Both the position numbers and the translations under genes were made by a program. Of a stretch of DNA of 5,881 nucleotides, positions 5,729 to 5,881 are shown in pieces. Every line of letters starts with the position of its first letter. Position 1 is the first letter of the stretch. Source of the stretch: an uncultured Paenibacillaceae bacterium (lineage in GTDB: Bacteria; Bacillota; Bacilli; Paenibacillales; CALAME01); assembly GCA_937983035.1 (NCBI GenBank), contig CALKAN010000255.1, positions 1-5,881 on the forward strand, in the 5' to 3' direction. Below the pieces are notes generated by a model, which did no database searches, was not told where the DNA came from, and was given only the letters and a program-made list of their open reading frames with translations.

Positions 5729-5881
5729 ATGCATGCAGACAAAGATTTAGTCATTTTAGGAGGAACTCCTGCAGGCATCGGCGCAGCCGTGGCAGCGGCC
5801 AGAAAAGGAAGCCGCGTCATCATGCTGGAACCGTCTGCTTTTATCGGAGGGATGATGACGAGCGGACTCGGACTGACGGAC
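5729..5881 (+). CDS. FAD-dependent oxidoreductase, N-terminus only (gene runs off window)
   Basis: Only 51 residues are visible. They begin MHADKDLVILGGTPAGIGAA, a beta strand followed by a Rossmann-type dinucleotide-binding loop (G-G-T-P-A-G-x-G), helix, second strand ending in Glu (VIMLEP) that would hold the ribose of FAD, then FIGGMMTSGLGLTD. This GGTPAGI plus GGMMTSGL combination is typical of the FAD_oxidored group (PF12831-type). Members often sit in glycan-use loci and have poorly known substrates. The ATG at 5729 is preceded by GCGAGGT, with 7 bases between. The gene is divergent from the secreted lyase-like gene and shares its control region. The reaction cannot be determined from the fragment. 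Confidence 0.88.
   Translation, partial: MHADKDLVILGGTPAGIGAAVAAARKGSRVIMLEPSAFIGGMMTSGLGLTD

Overview
The window looks like chromosomal DNA of a spore-forming Bacillota, most probably a Paenibacillaceae-type organism. This is inferred from moderate GC with AT-rich intergenic stretches, strong GGGAGG-type ribosome binding sites, TTG/GTG/CTG starts, a bacterial G1-type glutamic peptidase, and a large modular secreted protein with helical spacer, fibronectin-III and FIMAH-like modules. No rRNA, tRNA, CRISPR array, transposase or phage gene is visible.

Layout. On the left edge a NUDIX hydrolase is transcribed leftwards and runs off the window (1-480). It has a near-consensus promoter (629-657) and a palindromic operator candidate at its predicted transcription start (599-626). 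A noncoding stretch with a hairpin (825-855) leads rightwards to a G1 (eqolisin-type) glutamic peptidase (876-1613) that shows every catalytic-site residue I know to look for but no signal peptide. Its stop codon sits in a strong bidirectional terminator (1612-1650). A DUF1036-like gene on the minus strand (1656 to about 2099) converges on the same terminator and probably uses a CTG start.

From 2262 to 5433, on the minus strand, lies one very large gene for a secreted, multidomain, probably polysaccharide-degrading protein. It is split in two by a single-base frameshift at about 4437. The intact product would be about 1056 residues: signal peptide, beta-sandwich carbohydrate-binding-like module, FIVAR-like helical module, fibronectin III, alpha-helical catalytic-like module, beta-sandwich, FIMAH-like C-terminal module. 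After a 295-base intergenic region with a 12-of-13 inverted repeat, a FAD-dependent oxidoreductase starts rightwards at 5729 and is cut by the window end.

How the genes may work together. The secreted lyase-like protein and the divergent FAD oxidoreductase share one control region and are plausibly part of a glycan-use locus (inference). The peptidase and DUF1036 genes are a convergent pair; their products both end in strongly basic tails. The NUDIX gene looks like housekeeping nucleotide metabolism or regulation and need not be linked to the others.
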